Positions 23,717-32,840 of a stretch of 64,000 bases of DNA are shown here, piece by piece (the first letter of the stretch is position 1; each line of letters starts with the position of its first letter). The position numbers were made by a program, and so were the translations under genes. The notes under the pieces are model-generated. The model saw only the letters and a list, made by a program, of their open reading frames with translations. It made no database searches and was not told where the DNA came from. Source of the stretch: VRUE01 sp963714155 (GTDB lineage Bacteria; Actinomycetota; Thermoleophilia; Solirubrobacterales; 70-9). Location of the stretch: assembly GCA_963714155.1 (NCBI GenBank), contig OY970236.1, forward strand, positions 2,170,001 to 2,234,000, in the 5' to 3' direction.

Positions 23717-24747
23717 ACGAGAGTCCCGAGGCCAGCGTGATCATCCCCACCCACCAGCGCCGCGAGGCGCTGCGCCGGGCGCTGCTCGCCTTTGCCGAGC
23801 AGACCGCGGCGCCGGGGTGCTACGAGGTGCTGGTCTCAATCGACGGCTCCAGCGACGGCAGTCGCGAGATGGTCGCCGAGCTGCGGGGGCAGGTGCCCTA
23901 CGAGCTGCGCAGCGTCGAGGGGCCGGGCAGCGGACGGGCCGCAGCGCGCAACGTCGCCCTCGCCGACGCCCGCGGCGAGCTGACGATCCTGCTCGACGAC
24001 GACATGGAGCCGGCGCCCGAGTTCATCGAGCGCCATCTCGCCAACCACGCGGCCGGGTCGCGTACCTGCGTGCTCGGCCCGGTGCCGGTCGAGCTCGACT
24101 CCGCCAGCCCGCACGCGGCGGCTTACGTCAAGGCGAAGTTCGCCGACCACCTCGAACAGCTCTCGCGCCCCGGACACCGCTTCGTCGCCCGCGACTTCTA
24201 CTCCGGCAACACCTCGCTCCCCACCGAGCTGCTGCGCGGGGTCGGCGCCTTCGACGAGAGCTTCGCGCCCTACGGCAACGAGGACGTCGAGCTCTCGCTG
24301 CGGCTGGCCAAGGCCGGGGTCGAGTTCCGCTTTGACCCCGGCGCGCTGGCGCAGCAGGAATACGACAAGGACTTCGCCGGCCTGGCCCGCGACACCCACG
24401 CGAAGGGGCGCACCACGGTGCTGCTCGCACAGCGCCATCCCGACGCCTTCGCGGCACTGCGCCTGGCGACGCCGTGGGACGGATCGCGCCCCTGGCTGGC
24501 GGCGCGGGCGTTGCTGCTGCGCCTGACGCGGGCGCGTCCCAGCCTCGCTACCCGCATCCTTTCCCTCGCCGCGGGCCTGGAGCGGCTCGGCCTCTGGCGC
24601 CAGCCGCTCTTCTACCGCGCAGCCCTCGATTACGCCTTCTGGGCAGGGGTCGAGGTGGCACTGGACGAATCCCAAGACGGCGGTGCGCTGGCAGAGCTGG
24701 CAGCCGAGCTAAATCGTGGCCCGATCGATCTTCTTCTACACCGATAG
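23713..24747 (+). CDS. Family 2 glycosyltransferase
   Basis: The 344-residue protein starts at GTG overlapping the previous TGA. The GT-A core shows ASVIIPTHQRREALRRALLAF, VLVSIDGSSDGSREMV, GRAAARNVALADARGELTILLDDDMEPAPEF (DDD metal site), a GNTSLPTELLRGVGAFDESF acceptor region and a GNEDVELSLRLAKAG motif, which is the ED/xxR catalytic-base region. About 100 helical residues follow and may bind the membrane surface. Its 3' end overlaps the next gene by 32 nt. Confidence 0.87.
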   Translation: MNESPEASVIIPTHQRREALRRALLAFAEQTAAPGCYEVLVSIDGSSDGSREMVAELRGQVPYELRSVEGPGSGRAAARNVALADARGELTILLDDDMEPAPEFIERHLANHAAGSRTCVLGPVPVELDSASPHAAAYVKAKFADHLEQLSRPGHRFVARDFYSGNTSLPTELLRGVGAFDESFAPYGNEDVELSLRLAKAGVEFRFDPGALAQQEYDKDFAGLARDTHAKGRTTVLLAQRHPDAFAALRLATPWDGSRPWLAARALLLRLTRARPSLATRILSLAAGLERLGLWRQPLFYRAALDYAFWAGVEVALDESQDGGALAELAAELNRGPIDLLLHR

Positions 24748-25843
24748 CCGCGAACTCGGTGGCGCCGAGAACGCGATGCTGATGCTGCTGGCGACGCTCG
24801 ACCGCGCCCGCTGGCAGCCGACCCTGCTGCTCGACGCCGGCGGCGACGCGGCACCGCTGGAAGAGCGAGCAGCAGCGATCGAAGTGCCGACGCGACGGGT
24901 CCCGGCGATGCCGCTCGGCCTCGCCGGCGGCCGCCGGGCGGTCGGCCTGGCGCGCTGGCTGCGCCGCCAGCGGCCGGCGCTCTTCCACGCCCACCTGAGC
25001 TGGCCGCTGGCAGCCAAGTGGGGACTGGCCGCGGCGGTCCTGGCCCGGGTGCCGAGCGTGGCAACGGTGCAGCTGATTCCCGAGATGGAGCTGGAGCGCT
25101 CCAGCGCGCTGCAGCTGCGCCTGCTCTCGCGCGGGGTCGGCCGCTACATCGCCGTTTCAAGCGCGATCGCACGTGAGCTCGACCAGCGCTTCGGCTGGCC
25201 GGCGGAGAGGATCGAGGTCGTCTACAACGCGGTCGACCTCGATCGCTTCGATGTCCCAGCGCCATCCGGGCTGCGCGAGGAGCTCGGCGGCAGCGACGAC
25301 GTGCCGCTGGTCCTCACCCCGGCGCGGCTCGACGAGCAGAAGGGCCACGACGTCCTCTTCCGCGCCGCGGCCGAGGTGCCCGAGGCGCGGTTCGTGCTGG
25401 CCGGCGACGGGCCGCTGCGCGGCCGGCTCGAAGCGGAAGTGGCGCAGCTCGGCCTCTCCCAGCGCGTGCTCTTCCTCGGCCGCCGCGACGACATCCCGGC
25501 CTTGCTCGCCGCCTGCGACGTCTTCGCCCTGCCCTCGCTGTACGAGGGCTCCTCGCTGGCGGTACTCGAGGCGATGGCAGCTCGGCGAGCCGTGGTCAGC
25601 TCGGCGATCGGCGGCACTGCCGAGCTGATCGAGGATGGCGAGACCGGCCTGCTCGTCCCTCCCGGCGACGACGGCGCCCTGGCCGAGGCGCTGCGGCGCC
25701 TGCTCGCCGACGTCCCCGTGCGCGACGGCATGGCCGAGCGCGCCCGGCAGCGGGCCGAGACCGAGTTCAGCCGGCAGACGATGGGGAAGCGGGTCGAAGC
25801 CATCTACGCGGGACTGGTGGGCGATGGACCAGACCGCGATTGA
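24716..25843 (+). CDS. Family 4 glycosyltransferase
   Basis: The 375-residue GT-B enzyme starts at GTG inside the 3' end of the preceding gene. N-terminal half: SIFFYTDSRELGGAENAMLMLLATL, then LFHAHLSWPLAAKWGLAAA. Donor half: RIEVVYNAVDLDRFDV, LVLTPARLDEQKGHDVLFRAA, FVLAGDGPLRGRLEAEV, and the catalytic-region E-x7-E equivalent in ALPSLYEGSSLAVLEAMAARRAVV. It is a typical retaining hexosyltransferase. Its 3' end overlaps the start of the APH-like gene by 20 nt. Confidence 0.9.
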   Translation: MARSIFFYTDSRELGGAENAMLMLLATLDRARWQPTLLLDAGGDAAPLEERAAAIEVPTRRVPAMPLGLAGGRRAVGLARWLRRQRPALFHAHLSWPLAAKWGLAAAVLARVPSVATVQLIPEMELERSSALQLRLLSRGVGRYIAVSSAIARELDQRFGWPAERIEVVYNAVDLDRFDVPAPSGLREELGGSDDVPLVLTPARLDEQKGHDVLFRAAAEVPEARFVLAGDGPLRGRLEAEVAQLGLSQRVLFLGRRDDIPALLAACDVFALPSLYEGSSLAVLEAMAARRAVVSSAIGGTAELIEDGETGLLVPPGDDGALAEALRRLLADVPVRDGMAERARQRAETEFSRQTMGKRVEAIYAGLVGDGPDRD

Positions 25844-27275
25844 GTCGCTGCCCGAGGAGCGGCGTAACGCGCTCCTGCGGCGCGCCGACTGGCGCTTCCT
25901 GCTGTACCGCGGCGAGAGCCCAAACGCCGCCGATCCGCACACCATCGGCTTTCCGGGGCGGCGCGCATTGACGGCCGCCCGCACCTCCTTGCCCGAGGGC
26001 GGCGAGCTGCTCTGCAGCTGGCGGCTGCCACGGCTGCTGGGGACCCAGCGCGCGCGCCGCCGGCTCGAACGAGCCGGCTTCACCGACCTGCGCCTGCTCT
26101 GGCCGGGGCCGCTCCCCCATCGGCCGCCGCAGTTCTGGCTGCCGCCCGACTCCCCCGCCGCGATCGATCACCTGCTCGCGAGTCGTCCGCCGGGCTCATC
26201 CGCACAGGCGCTGCTGCGGCCGTTCTGGCGCCTCGCCGCCCGGCTTGGCCTGCTGGCGCCGGTCTTCGTCCTCGCCCGGCTCCCTGCCAGCTCGCCGAGC
26301 GACGAGGACGAGCTGGCGCCGTACCTGGGGGCCGACACCCCCTGCCTCCTCCTCACCGGTGGCCGGCGCAGCATCAACAAGGTCGTCGCCCTGCCCTTCC
26401 CGCCGGGCGCATCGCGGCCCGCCGCCGTGGTCAAGTTCTCGCGCCTGGCCGAGGCCGAGCGGGCGCTCGAACGCGAGGCCGAGGCTCTGGAATCGCTTGC
26501 CCGCGCCCACCCCGGTGTCACCGGAGTGCCGCGCGTGCTGGCCCGGGGGCGCCGCGGCGGCGGCTACGGGCTGGCGGAGAGCGCGATCTACGGCAAGCCG
26601 CTGATCGGTGAGCTCTCGCCACAGAGCTTTGGCGAGCTGGCCGGCCGTGTTGCCGACAATCTGGCTGGCCTGGTCGCAGATGCACCGACCGATGCCGGCG
26701 ACTGGCGGCAGCGCCTCATCGCCGCGCCCTTGGCCGAGTTCGAGCGCAACTTCGGCGCCGTCGCGGCGCCGGGAACCGTGGACACTGCGAGAGCCTTGCT
26801 CGACGGCATTGAGGAATTGCCACAAGCCTGCGAGCACCGCGACTGCTCGCCCTGGAACGTGCTGCTGGACGAGGCTGGCGCCCCCGCCCTGCTCGACTGG
26901 GAGTCGGCCGAGCCCCGCGGCCTGCCCGGCCTCGACCTCGCCTACTTCCTCGCCAACGCCGCCTTCGTCCTCGACGGCAGCCTCGACAGCGGCCGCACCC
27001 GCGAGAGCTACGCGCGCCTGCTCGATCCCCGCGGTCCCTACCACGCAGCCAGCGAGCGCTGCGTCGCTGACTACTGCCGGCGAGTCGGGCTCTCGCCGGA
27101 CTCCTTCACCCGCCTGCGACTGCTCGCCTGGATCGTCCACTCCAAGTCCGACTACGCCCACCTGACGATGGCCGCGGGCTCGGCACCGCAAGCGCCGGCG
27201 CTGCGGGAAAGCACCTTTCTCGGCCTGGTCGAAGAGGAGCTGGCGCGGCGCCCGTCCGTCGGCGAGCGGGGATAG
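25824..27275 (+). CDS. APH/choline-kinase-like phosphotransferase with an extra N-terminal domain
   Basis: The 483-residue protein starts at the ATG at 25824. Residues about 1-150 (RALTAARTSLPEGGELLCSW, RRLERAGFTDLRLLWPGP, PPQFWLPPDSPAAIDHLL) resemble the C-terminal part of a class I methyltransferase without the SAM-binding loop. Residues about 180-470 form an aminoglycoside-phosphotransferase-like kinase: the probable ATP lysine in AAVVKFSRLAEAERAL, the catalytic HRDCSPWNVLL (HxDxxxxN) and the metal-binding Asp in ALLDWESAEP. In this operon it most likely phosphorylates a sugar or lipid-linked glycan rather than an antibiotic (inference). Confidence 0.78.
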   Translation: MDQTAIESLPEERRNALLRRADWRFLLYRGESPNAADPHTIGFPGRRALTAARTSLPEGGELLCSWRLPRLLGTQRARRRLERAGFTDLRLLWPGPLPHRPPQFWLPPDSPAAIDHLLASRPPGSSAQALLRPFWRLAARLGLLAPVFVLARLPASSPSDEDELAPYLGADTPCLLLTGGRRSINKVVALPFPPGASRPAAVVKFSRLAEAERALEREAEALESLARAHPGVTGVPRVLARGRRGGGYGLAESAIYGKPLIGELSPQSFGELAGRVADNLAGLVADAPTDAGDWRQRLIAAPLAEFERNFGAVAAPGTVDTARALLDGIEELPQACEHRDCSPWNVLLDEAGAPALLDWESAEPRGLPGLDLAYFLANAAFVLDGSLDSGRTRESYARLLDPRGPYHAASERCVADYCRRVGLSPDSFTRLRLLAWIVHSKSDYAHLTMAAGSAPQAPALRESTFLGLVEEELARRPSVGERG

Positions 27276-27284
27276 CGTGCGCCC

Positions 27285-28232
27285 GTGGAGCTGAGCGTCA
27301 TCGTCCCCACCCACGATCGCCGGCCGATGTTGGAGCGCTGCCTGCGGGCGCTTGCCGCTCAGGACGCCGACCTTGGGGAGTTCGAGGTCGTCGTCGTCGA
27401 CGACGGTTCCAGCGACGGCACCGGCGCCTTTCTCGAGCAGTTCGAGACGCCGCTGGCGCTGCGCTCGCTGCGGGTTGAGTCGGTCGGCGCCTCGCGCGCC
27501 CGTAACGCCGGCGTCGAGGCCGCTGCCGGCAGGGTCTGCGCCTTCCTCGACGACGACTGCATACCGGCGCCGGGCTTCGTCGCCGAGCACCTCGGGGCGC
27601 ACCGGCGCGAGCCGCGCCTGGTCGGGATCGGGGCGCTGGTCCAGAAGGAGCCGAGCGACGACGACTGGTACGCGCGGGCCTTTGCCAAGGGCTGGCGCGA
27701 GCACTACGAGCGGATGGAGGCGAAGCCGCCCAGCTGGAGCGACTGCTACAGCGGCAACCTCTCGGCCCCTCGCGAGGCCCTGCTCGAGCTCGGCTGCTTC
27801 GCCACCGACGTCGCCGTCGGCGAGGACATCGAGCTCGGCTTCAGACTCGAACAGCAGGGCTTCGCCCTGCGCTACCTGCCGCGAGCGAGCGCCGTCCACG
27901 ACGACGAGAAGCCGCGCGAGCGGCTGCTCGACGACGTGCGCAAGCACGGGCTCGCCTACCTGCAGCTGGCCGAACGCCATCCCGGGATGAAGCCGAAGCT
28001 GCTCGGTTGGTACCGCGAAGCGAGCCCGCGCGAGCTGCTCCTGCGCCGGGCGCTGCTGGCGCTGCGCCTGCCCGCTGCTGCCGCCGCCGCGCTCGGCGGC
28101 CTGGTGCCCGGCGAGGGCCGGCAGGAGCTCTGGTACGGGATCGCCTGGCGCTTCGCCTTCTGGCGCGAGATTCGCGCTCTGGTTGACCGAGACACCTGGG
28201 ACGAGCTGACAACAGAGGAGCCGGGCCGGTGA
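27285..28232 (+). CDS. Family 2 glycosyltransferase
   Basis: The 315-residue protein starts at GTG 27285. GT-A elements: LSVIVPTHDRRPMLERCLRAL, VVVVDDGSSDGTGAFL, SRARNAGVEAAAGRVCAFLDDDCIPAPGF (metal site DDD), YSGNLSAPREALLELG, and the base region VGEDIELGFRLEQQG. It shares SDDDWYARAFAKGWREHYERM with the N-terminal half of the next gene (AKDWYARTFAQAWNDHYGRL), so the two arose by tandem duplication. The stop overlaps the next GTG by 4 nt. Confidence 0.88.
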   Translation: MELSVIVPTHDRRPMLERCLRALAAQDADLGEFEVVVVDDGSSDGTGAFLEQFETPLALRSLRVESVGASRARNAGVEAAAGRVCAFLDDDCIPAPGFVAEHLGAHRREPRLVGIGALVQKEPSDDDWYARAFAKGWREHYERMEAKPPSWSDCYSGNLSAPREALLELGCFATDVAVGEDIELGFRLEQQGFALRYLPRASAVHDDEKPRERLLDDVRKHGLAYLQLAERHPGMKPKLLGWYREASPRELLLRRALLALRLPAAAAAALGGLVPGEGRQELWYGIAWRFAFWREIRALVDRDTWDELTTEEPGR

Positions 28233-29860
28233 TCGAGATCAGCGTGATCATCGCCACCCACAACCGCCGCGAGCTGCTCGGCCGCTGCCTCGCTGCGCTC
28301 GACCAGCAGACGCTGGCGCCGGAGTCCTTCGAGGTGATCGTCGCCGACGACGGCTCCGAGGACGGCACCGCCGCGATGGTGGAGGAGCGCAGCAACCGCT
28401 TCGCGGTGCGCCTGTTGCGCCTCGCCAAGGGCGGCCAGCCCGCCGCCCAGAACGCCGCGATCGAGGCGGCGGAGGGTCGCCTCTGCCTCTTCCTCGACGA
28501 CGACTGCATCCCGGCGCCGGACTGTCTGACCGGGCACGTCGAGGCCCACGCCGGCGAGCAGCGCCTGATCGGGATCGGCAACCTGACGCAGCAGGCCCCG
28601 ACGGCCAAGGACTGGTACGCCCGCACCTTCGCGCAAGCGTGGAACGACCACTACGGTCGCCTGGCGGACAAGCAGCCGAGCTGGACCGATTGCTACGGCG
28701 GCAACCTCTCGGTGCGGCGCGATGCGCTGCAGGAGGTCGGTGGCTTCTCGGTCGACCTCGGGGTCGAGGAGGACGCCGACCTCGCCTTCCGCCTCGACCG
28801 TGCCGGTTGCCGGCCGGTGTTCGTGGCCGCGGCCCACGCCGTCCACGACGACCAGAAGCTGCGCGGGCGGCTGCTCGAGGACTCGCGCCGCCAGGGCGCC
28901 GGCCACGTCAAGCTCGCGGCGCGCTACCCGGAGGCGCTGCCGAAGCTGCTCGGCTGGTTCAGTGAGCCGACCCCGCGCGACGTCGCCCTGCGGCGGCTCT
29001 GCCTCGCCCTGCGCGTTCCCCCAAGGCTCCTCGCCGCCCTGGGCAGGCTGCTGCCGAACGAGGGCGGGCGCCTGCTCTGGTTCTACTTCGTCTCCCGCTA
29101 CGCCTTCTGGCGGGGCGTGCGGCGCAGCGTCAAGCGCGAATGCTGGCTGCGCCTGACCCGGCGCGTGCCGGTACTGATGTACCACTCCTTCGATCCCGGC
29201 GAGACCGGCGACCGCTACGTGCTCTCGCGCCGCTCCTTCGCCCGCCAGATGCGCCTGCTGGCCCTGCTGCGCTGCGAGGCGATCAGCTTCGAGCAGCTGG
29301 CCGAGGCGATGCGCAGCGGGGCCCCTCCCCCGCGGCGCGCGGTCGTGATCACGATCGACGACGGCTACCGCGACAACCTCGAGATCGCGGCGCCGATCCT
29401 GCGCAAGCACCGCTTCGGAGCAACCGTCTTCCTGGTCAGCGACCGAATCGGCGGTCGCAACGACTGGGACGATGAGGGTGTCGTCGTCGGCCGCCCCCTG
29501 CTCGACCTGGCGGAGATCGAGCAGCTGCGCGGCGCCGGGATCGAGCTCGGCGCCCACACCCGCAACCACCGGCCACTGCCGGAGCTCGGCGACGCCGACG
29601 TCAGTGAGGAGATCGCCGGCTCGCGCAGCCAGCTCGAGCAGCTGCTCGGCATCCCGATCAAGACCTTCGCCTACCCCTACGGGCGCCGCGACGAGCGCGC
29701 CGTCGCCGCCGTCGCCGCGGCCGGCTACGAGGCCGCCTGCAGCACCCACCCGGTGCCGGCCCGGCTCGACGACGACCGCTTCCAGGTCCCCCGCATCGAG
29801 GTCCGCGCCAGCGACTCGCTGCGGCGCTTCCTGGTCAAGCTCTGTCGCGGCGGCCGCTGA
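28229..29860 (+). CDS. Bifunctional protein: GT2 glycosyltransferase fused to a polysaccharide deacetylase
   Basis: The 543-residue protein starts at GTG. Residues about 1-230 are GT2 (EISVIIATHNRRELLGRCL, VIVADDGSEDGT, FLDDDCIPAPD, GVEEDADLAFRLDRAG). Residues about 305-540 are a NodB-type deacetylase: VPVLMYHSFDPGE, the VVITIDDGYRDNL metal/base motif, GAHTRNHRPLPEL with the two metal His residues, and FAYPYGRRDE. It could add an N-acetylated sugar and then deacetylate it. However, the NodB domain normally acts outside the membrane and no hydrophobic linker is obvious, so its topology is puzzling. It closes the plus-strand operon. Confidence 0.87.
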   Translation: MIEISVIIATHNRRELLGRCLAALDQQTLAPESFEVIVADDGSEDGTAAMVEERSNRFAVRLLRLAKGGQPAAQNAAIEAAEGRLCLFLDDDCIPAPDCLTGHVEAHAGEQRLIGIGNLTQQAPTAKDWYARTFAQAWNDHYGRLADKQPSWTDCYGGNLSVRRDALQEVGGFSVDLGVEEDADLAFRLDRAGCRPVFVAAAHAVHDDQKLRGRLLEDSRRQGAGHVKLAARYPEALPKLLGWFSEPTPRDVALRRLCLALRVPPRLLAALGRLLPNEGGRLLWFYFVSRYAFWRGVRRSVKRECWLRLTRRVPVLMYHSFDPGETGDRYVLSRRSFARQMRLLALLRCEAISFEQLAEAMRSGAPPPRRAVVITIDDGYRDNLEIAAPILRKHRFGATVFLVSDRIGGRNDWDDEGVVVGRPLLDLAEIEQLRGAGIELGAHTRNHRPLPELGDADVSEEIAGSRSQLEQLLGIPIKTFAYPYGRRDERAVAAVAAAGYEAACSTHPVPARLDDDRFQVPRIEVRASDSLRRFLVKLCRGGR

Positions 29861-29869
29861 GCGCCCGGC

Positions 29870-31132
29870 TCAAGAAGCGGGCAGGTACCAGCGGTGCGGC
29901 AGCACGACGTCACCTTCTGAGCCGGCGACCGGCATCGGACGCTCGGCGAGGATGCCCGGCTCGACGTCGAAGAAGGCGGCGGCCTGCAGGCCGTGCTGGA
30001 TCTGGCGGCGGCCTTTGAGCAAGAAGTCGATCCGGTAGCGACCGGGGAGCAGGGGCAGATCCTCGAGGTCGCACTCGATGCGTGGACCTAGGTCAGGGTC
30101 GCGGACGTCGCTAGGCGCCGAGACGGTGCTATCGAGCGTGGTCACCGGCTGGCCGAGGCTGTTGAGGATCGTGATCTGGCACTCCATCATCGGCAGCACG
30201 CCGGTCAGCTCGAGCACGATCTTCGCCGGCCTACCCCCCACCGCGACGCCTCTCTGGCCGCTGCGCGCGTCTTCCACCACCACGCTGCGAACGAGGATCT
30301 CACCCCAGGAGCTGCCGTCGTAGTCGGTGCGCTCGGTCAGGTCATCGGAGGCGGAGCTCTCCAGCGTGCGCAGGTAGCCGTCGATCGCTTCAGTGATTGG
30401 CGCATCGGCAATGACCTTGCCCTGCTCGATCAGAACCCCGCGCTCGCAGAGGGCCTGGATCACCGCCAGGTTGTGGGAGACGAAGACGACGGTGCGGCCC
30501 TCCTGGGCGACCTCGCTCATCTTCGCCAGCGACTTGCGCTGGAAGGCGGCGTCGCCGACGGCGAGCACCTCGTCGACGAGCAGGATCTCGGGCTCGAGGT
30601 GGGCGGCGACGGCGAAGGCGAGCCGCACCGACATGCCGCTCGAGTAGCGCTTGACCGGCGTGTCGAGAAAGCGCTCGATGTCGGCGAAGGCGACGATCTC
30701 GTCGAAGCGCCGGCGGATCTCGGCCCGGCGCATGCCGAGGATGGCACCGTTGAGGAAGATGTTCTCGCGACCGGTCAGCTCGGGATGGAAGCCGGTGCCG
30801 ACCTCGAGCAGCGAACCCGCCCGCCCGGTCACGTCGACCCAGCCCGTGCTCGGCTCGACGATGCGCGAGAGGATCTTCAAGAGCGTGCTCTTGCCCGCCC
30901 CGTTGTGGCCAATCAGGCCGACCACTTCGCCGCTGCGGATCGTCAGCGAGACATCGCGCAGCGCCCAGAGCAGGTCGGCCTCCTGCTCCTCCTTGGTGCG
31001 CCGCGAGAGCTTGCCGAGCGAGCCCCGCACGGTGCTGATCAGGCTCTCGCGCAGGGTGTCGTAGCCGCGCGCGCCGAGGCCCAGCTTGTAGCTCTTGCCG
31101 AGCTCGTTGGCTTGTATCGCGATATCGCTCAT
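29870..31132 (-). CDS. wzt: Polysaccharide ABC exporter ATPase with C-terminal glycan-binding-like domain
   Basis: The 420-residue protein has an ABC ATPase in residues about 1-240: Walker A GHNGAGKSTLLK, the ABC signature YSSGMSVRLAFA, Walker B ILLVDEVLAVGD and the H-loop VVFVSHNLAVI. Residues about 250-420 form a beta-rich extension (IVLELTGVLPMMECQITILNSLGQPV, GRYRIDFLL) like the Wzt C-terminal domain that recognises the finished, chemically capped polymer in O-antigen/teichoic-acid exporters. It lies 2 nt after its permease gene. The symbol is assigned by family and context. Confidence 0.9.
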   Translation of the reverse strand: MSDIAIQANELGKSYKLGLGARGYDTLRESLISTVRGSLGKLSRRTKEEQEADLLWALRDVSLTIRSGEVVGLIGHNGAGKSTLLKILSRIVEPSTGWVDVTGRAGSLLEVGTGFHPELTGRENIFLNGAILGMRRAEIRRRFDEIVAFADIERFLDTPVKRYSSGMSVRLAFAVAAHLEPEILLVDEVLAVGDAAFQRKSLAKMSEVAQEGRTVVFVSHNLAVIQALCERGVLIEQGKVIADAPITEAIDGYLRTLESSASDDLTERTDYDGSSWGEILVRSVVVEDARSGQRGVAVGGRPAKIVLELTGVLPMMECQITILNSLGQPVTTLDSTVSAPSDVRDPDLGPRIECDLEDLPLLPGRYRIDFLLKGRRQIQHGLQAAAFFDVEPGILAERPMPVAGSEGDVVLPHRWYLPAS

Positions 31133-31134
31133 GG

Positions 31135-32010
31135 CTAGATGTAGTCGGCGAAGCTGCGCTCGGTGCGGTCGAAGTAGGCGAGCCCGGCGATGAGGAGGAC
31201 GAGGGCCGAGACCGCGGAGACGCCGATCAACTCAAGCGGCGCGTCCGTGCCCAGCACCGCCCAGCGGAAGCCTTCGACCACGCCGACCATCGGGTTGATC
31301 GCGGTCAGCGTGCGCCAGGGCTCGTCGATCAGGCTGCTCGGGTAGACGACGGGGGTGGCGAAGAGCCAGATCTGGATCGCGAACGGGATCACGTACTTGA
31401 CGTCGCGGTAGCGCACGTTGATCGCCGAGAGGGCGGCCGTGGCGCCGAGCACGGTGGCGAGCATGATCACGATCAGGACCGGCAGGACGAGCACCGCCAG
31501 CGGCGGGACAAACCCGTAGATCAAGACGACGGCAAAGAGGATGACCAGCGAGATGCTGATGTCGACGAGGCCGGCGGCGATCGCCCCGGCGGGCATGAAG
31601 ATGCGCGGGAAGTAGATCTTCGAGACCAGGGCCGAGTTGCTGACCAGGCTTTCGGAGCCGAGCAGCAGCGAGTTGGCGAAGAAGGTCCAGGGAACCAGGG
31701 CGGCGAGACTGAAGAGGGCGTAGGGAAGGCCATCCGAGGAGACCCCGGCGACCCGGCCGAAGATCAGCGAGAAGACGACCATGAAGCCGACCGGCTGCAG
31801 CACCGCCCAGGCGGCGCCGAGCCCGGTCTGACGGTAGCGCACGGTCACGTCGCGGGCGGCGATTTGGTAGGCCAGGTCGCGGTAGCGCCACAGCTCGCGT
31901 GGCGAGAGCACGCGGCTGAAGCCGCTGGTCGCCTGCAGGCGGACCGTCTCGGGGTGCAGGGCAGCCTCGCTCGTCGGCGTAAGGGTCTCGGTGGTCACTG
32001 GCTGCTCCAT
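31135..32010 (-). CDS. wzm: Polysaccharide ABC exporter permease (ABC-2 type)
   Basis: The 291-residue protein has six hydrophobic segments between residues about 65 and 285. The N-terminus, LSPRELWRYRDLAYQIAARDVTVRYRQTGLGAAWAVLQP, is a hallmark of Wzm/TagG-type permeases. Later INVRYRDVKYVIPFAIQIWLFATPVVYP and the final RTERSFADYI also match. With the adjacent ATPase it forms an exporter for a lipid-linked polysaccharide. The start at the ATG at 32010 is followed by a 40-residue cytosolic N-terminus. Confidence 0.91.
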   Translation of the reverse strand: MEQPVTTETLTPTSEAALHPETVRLQATSGFSRVLSPRELWRYRDLAYQIAARDVTVRYRQTGLGAAWAVLQPVGFMVVFSLIFGRVAGVSSDGLPYALFSLAALVPWTFFANSLLLGSESLVSNSALVSKIYFPRIFMPAGAIAAGLVDISISLVILFAVVLIYGFVPPLAVLVLPVLIVIMLATVLGATAALSAINVRYRDVKYVIPFAIQIWLFATPVVYPSSLIDEPWRTLTAINPMVGVVEGFRWAVLGTDAPLELIGVSAVSALVLLIAGLAYFDRTERSFADYI

Positions 32011-32065
32011 CGGCGCGAGGCTACTCCGACTGAAGTTCTGCGCTTAACGCCTCAAACCTCGCCCG

Positions 32066-32833
32066 CTACCCGCCGGAGGGATCGAGTCGGACACCGGCCA
32101 GGGTCAGCAGGCCGTCGCGCAGGAGGCCCGGCCAGCCCGCCAGGGCGAGCTTGAGGCGCAGCTTGCGCGGGGTGTCGCTGGCGTGGACCTCGACCCGGGG
32201 AACGGTGAAGGGATCGCCGCCGGGCTTGGGATCGCCCCAGGCGGTGGTGAAGGCGACGCTGTAGCCGGCCTCGCGCACCGCGGACACCACCTCCGGGCTG
32301 CAGCGCCCGTAGGGGTAGGAGAAGCTGCGCGGGCGCGGCACGCCGGCGGCCTCGATCCGCTCCGCCGCCTCCACCGTCTCCCCCGCCAGCTCCGCCGCCG
32401 GAACCTCCGGCAGGGGCCGGTGGTTGAGCGTGTGCGAGCCGACCTCGATCCCGCTCGCCGCGACCGCCGCCAGGTCGCCGGGGGCGAGCAGCCGCAGGCT
32501 GGCAGCGCCCTTGTGGTGGTCCCAGTCGTTGGCGCCGCCGAGGTGGCCGGCGACGGCGAAGACGACGGCGGGAATCTCACGCTCGGCCAGCAGCGGGGCC
32601 GCCACCTCGAGCAAGTCGGTGTAAGCGTCGTCGAAGGTGACCAGGGCGGCGCGGCGGGGCAACTCGCCCTCGCCGGCCAGCCAGGCAAGCACCGCGTCGA
32701 GGTCGACGAACTCCCAGCCGTGGGCGGCGAGGTCGTCGAGCTGGCCGGCGAAAAGCTGCGGCGAGACCCCGTACTCGGCCAGCACCGGATCGTCGCGCAG
32801 GTCGGCGATCGCGTGGTAGGCGAGAATGCGCAA
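32066..32833 (-). CDS. Polysaccharide deacetylase (NodB domain)
   Basis: The start is uncertain. The TTG at 32833 gives 255 residues beginning MRILAYHAIAD, the usual opening of this family. Longer in-frame versions would run into the divergent GT2 gene. Motifs: AALVTFDDAYTDLLEVAAPLL (metal/base Asp pair), GSHTLNHRPLPEV (metal His residues) and SFSYPYGRCSPEVV. No signal peptide is seen with this start. The ending VPRVEVHASD resembles the deacetylase half of the 28229-29860 fusion, so the two are related. It would remove N- or O-acetyl groups from the glycan or its precursor. Confidence 0.83.
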   Translation of the reverse strand: MRILAYHAIADLRDDPVLAEYGVSPQLFAGQLDDLAAHGWEFVDLDAVLAWLAGEGELPRRAALVTFDDAYTDLLEVAAPLLAEREIPAVVFAVAGHLGGANDWDHHKGAASLRLLAPGDLAAVAASGIEVGSHTLNHRPLPEVPAAELAGETVEAAERIEAAGVPRPRSFSYPYGRCSPEVVSAVREAGYSVAFTTAWGDPKPGGDPFTVPRVEVHASDTPRKLRLKLALAGWPGLLRDGLLTLAGVRLDPSGG

Positions 32834-32840
32834 CCGCTCG

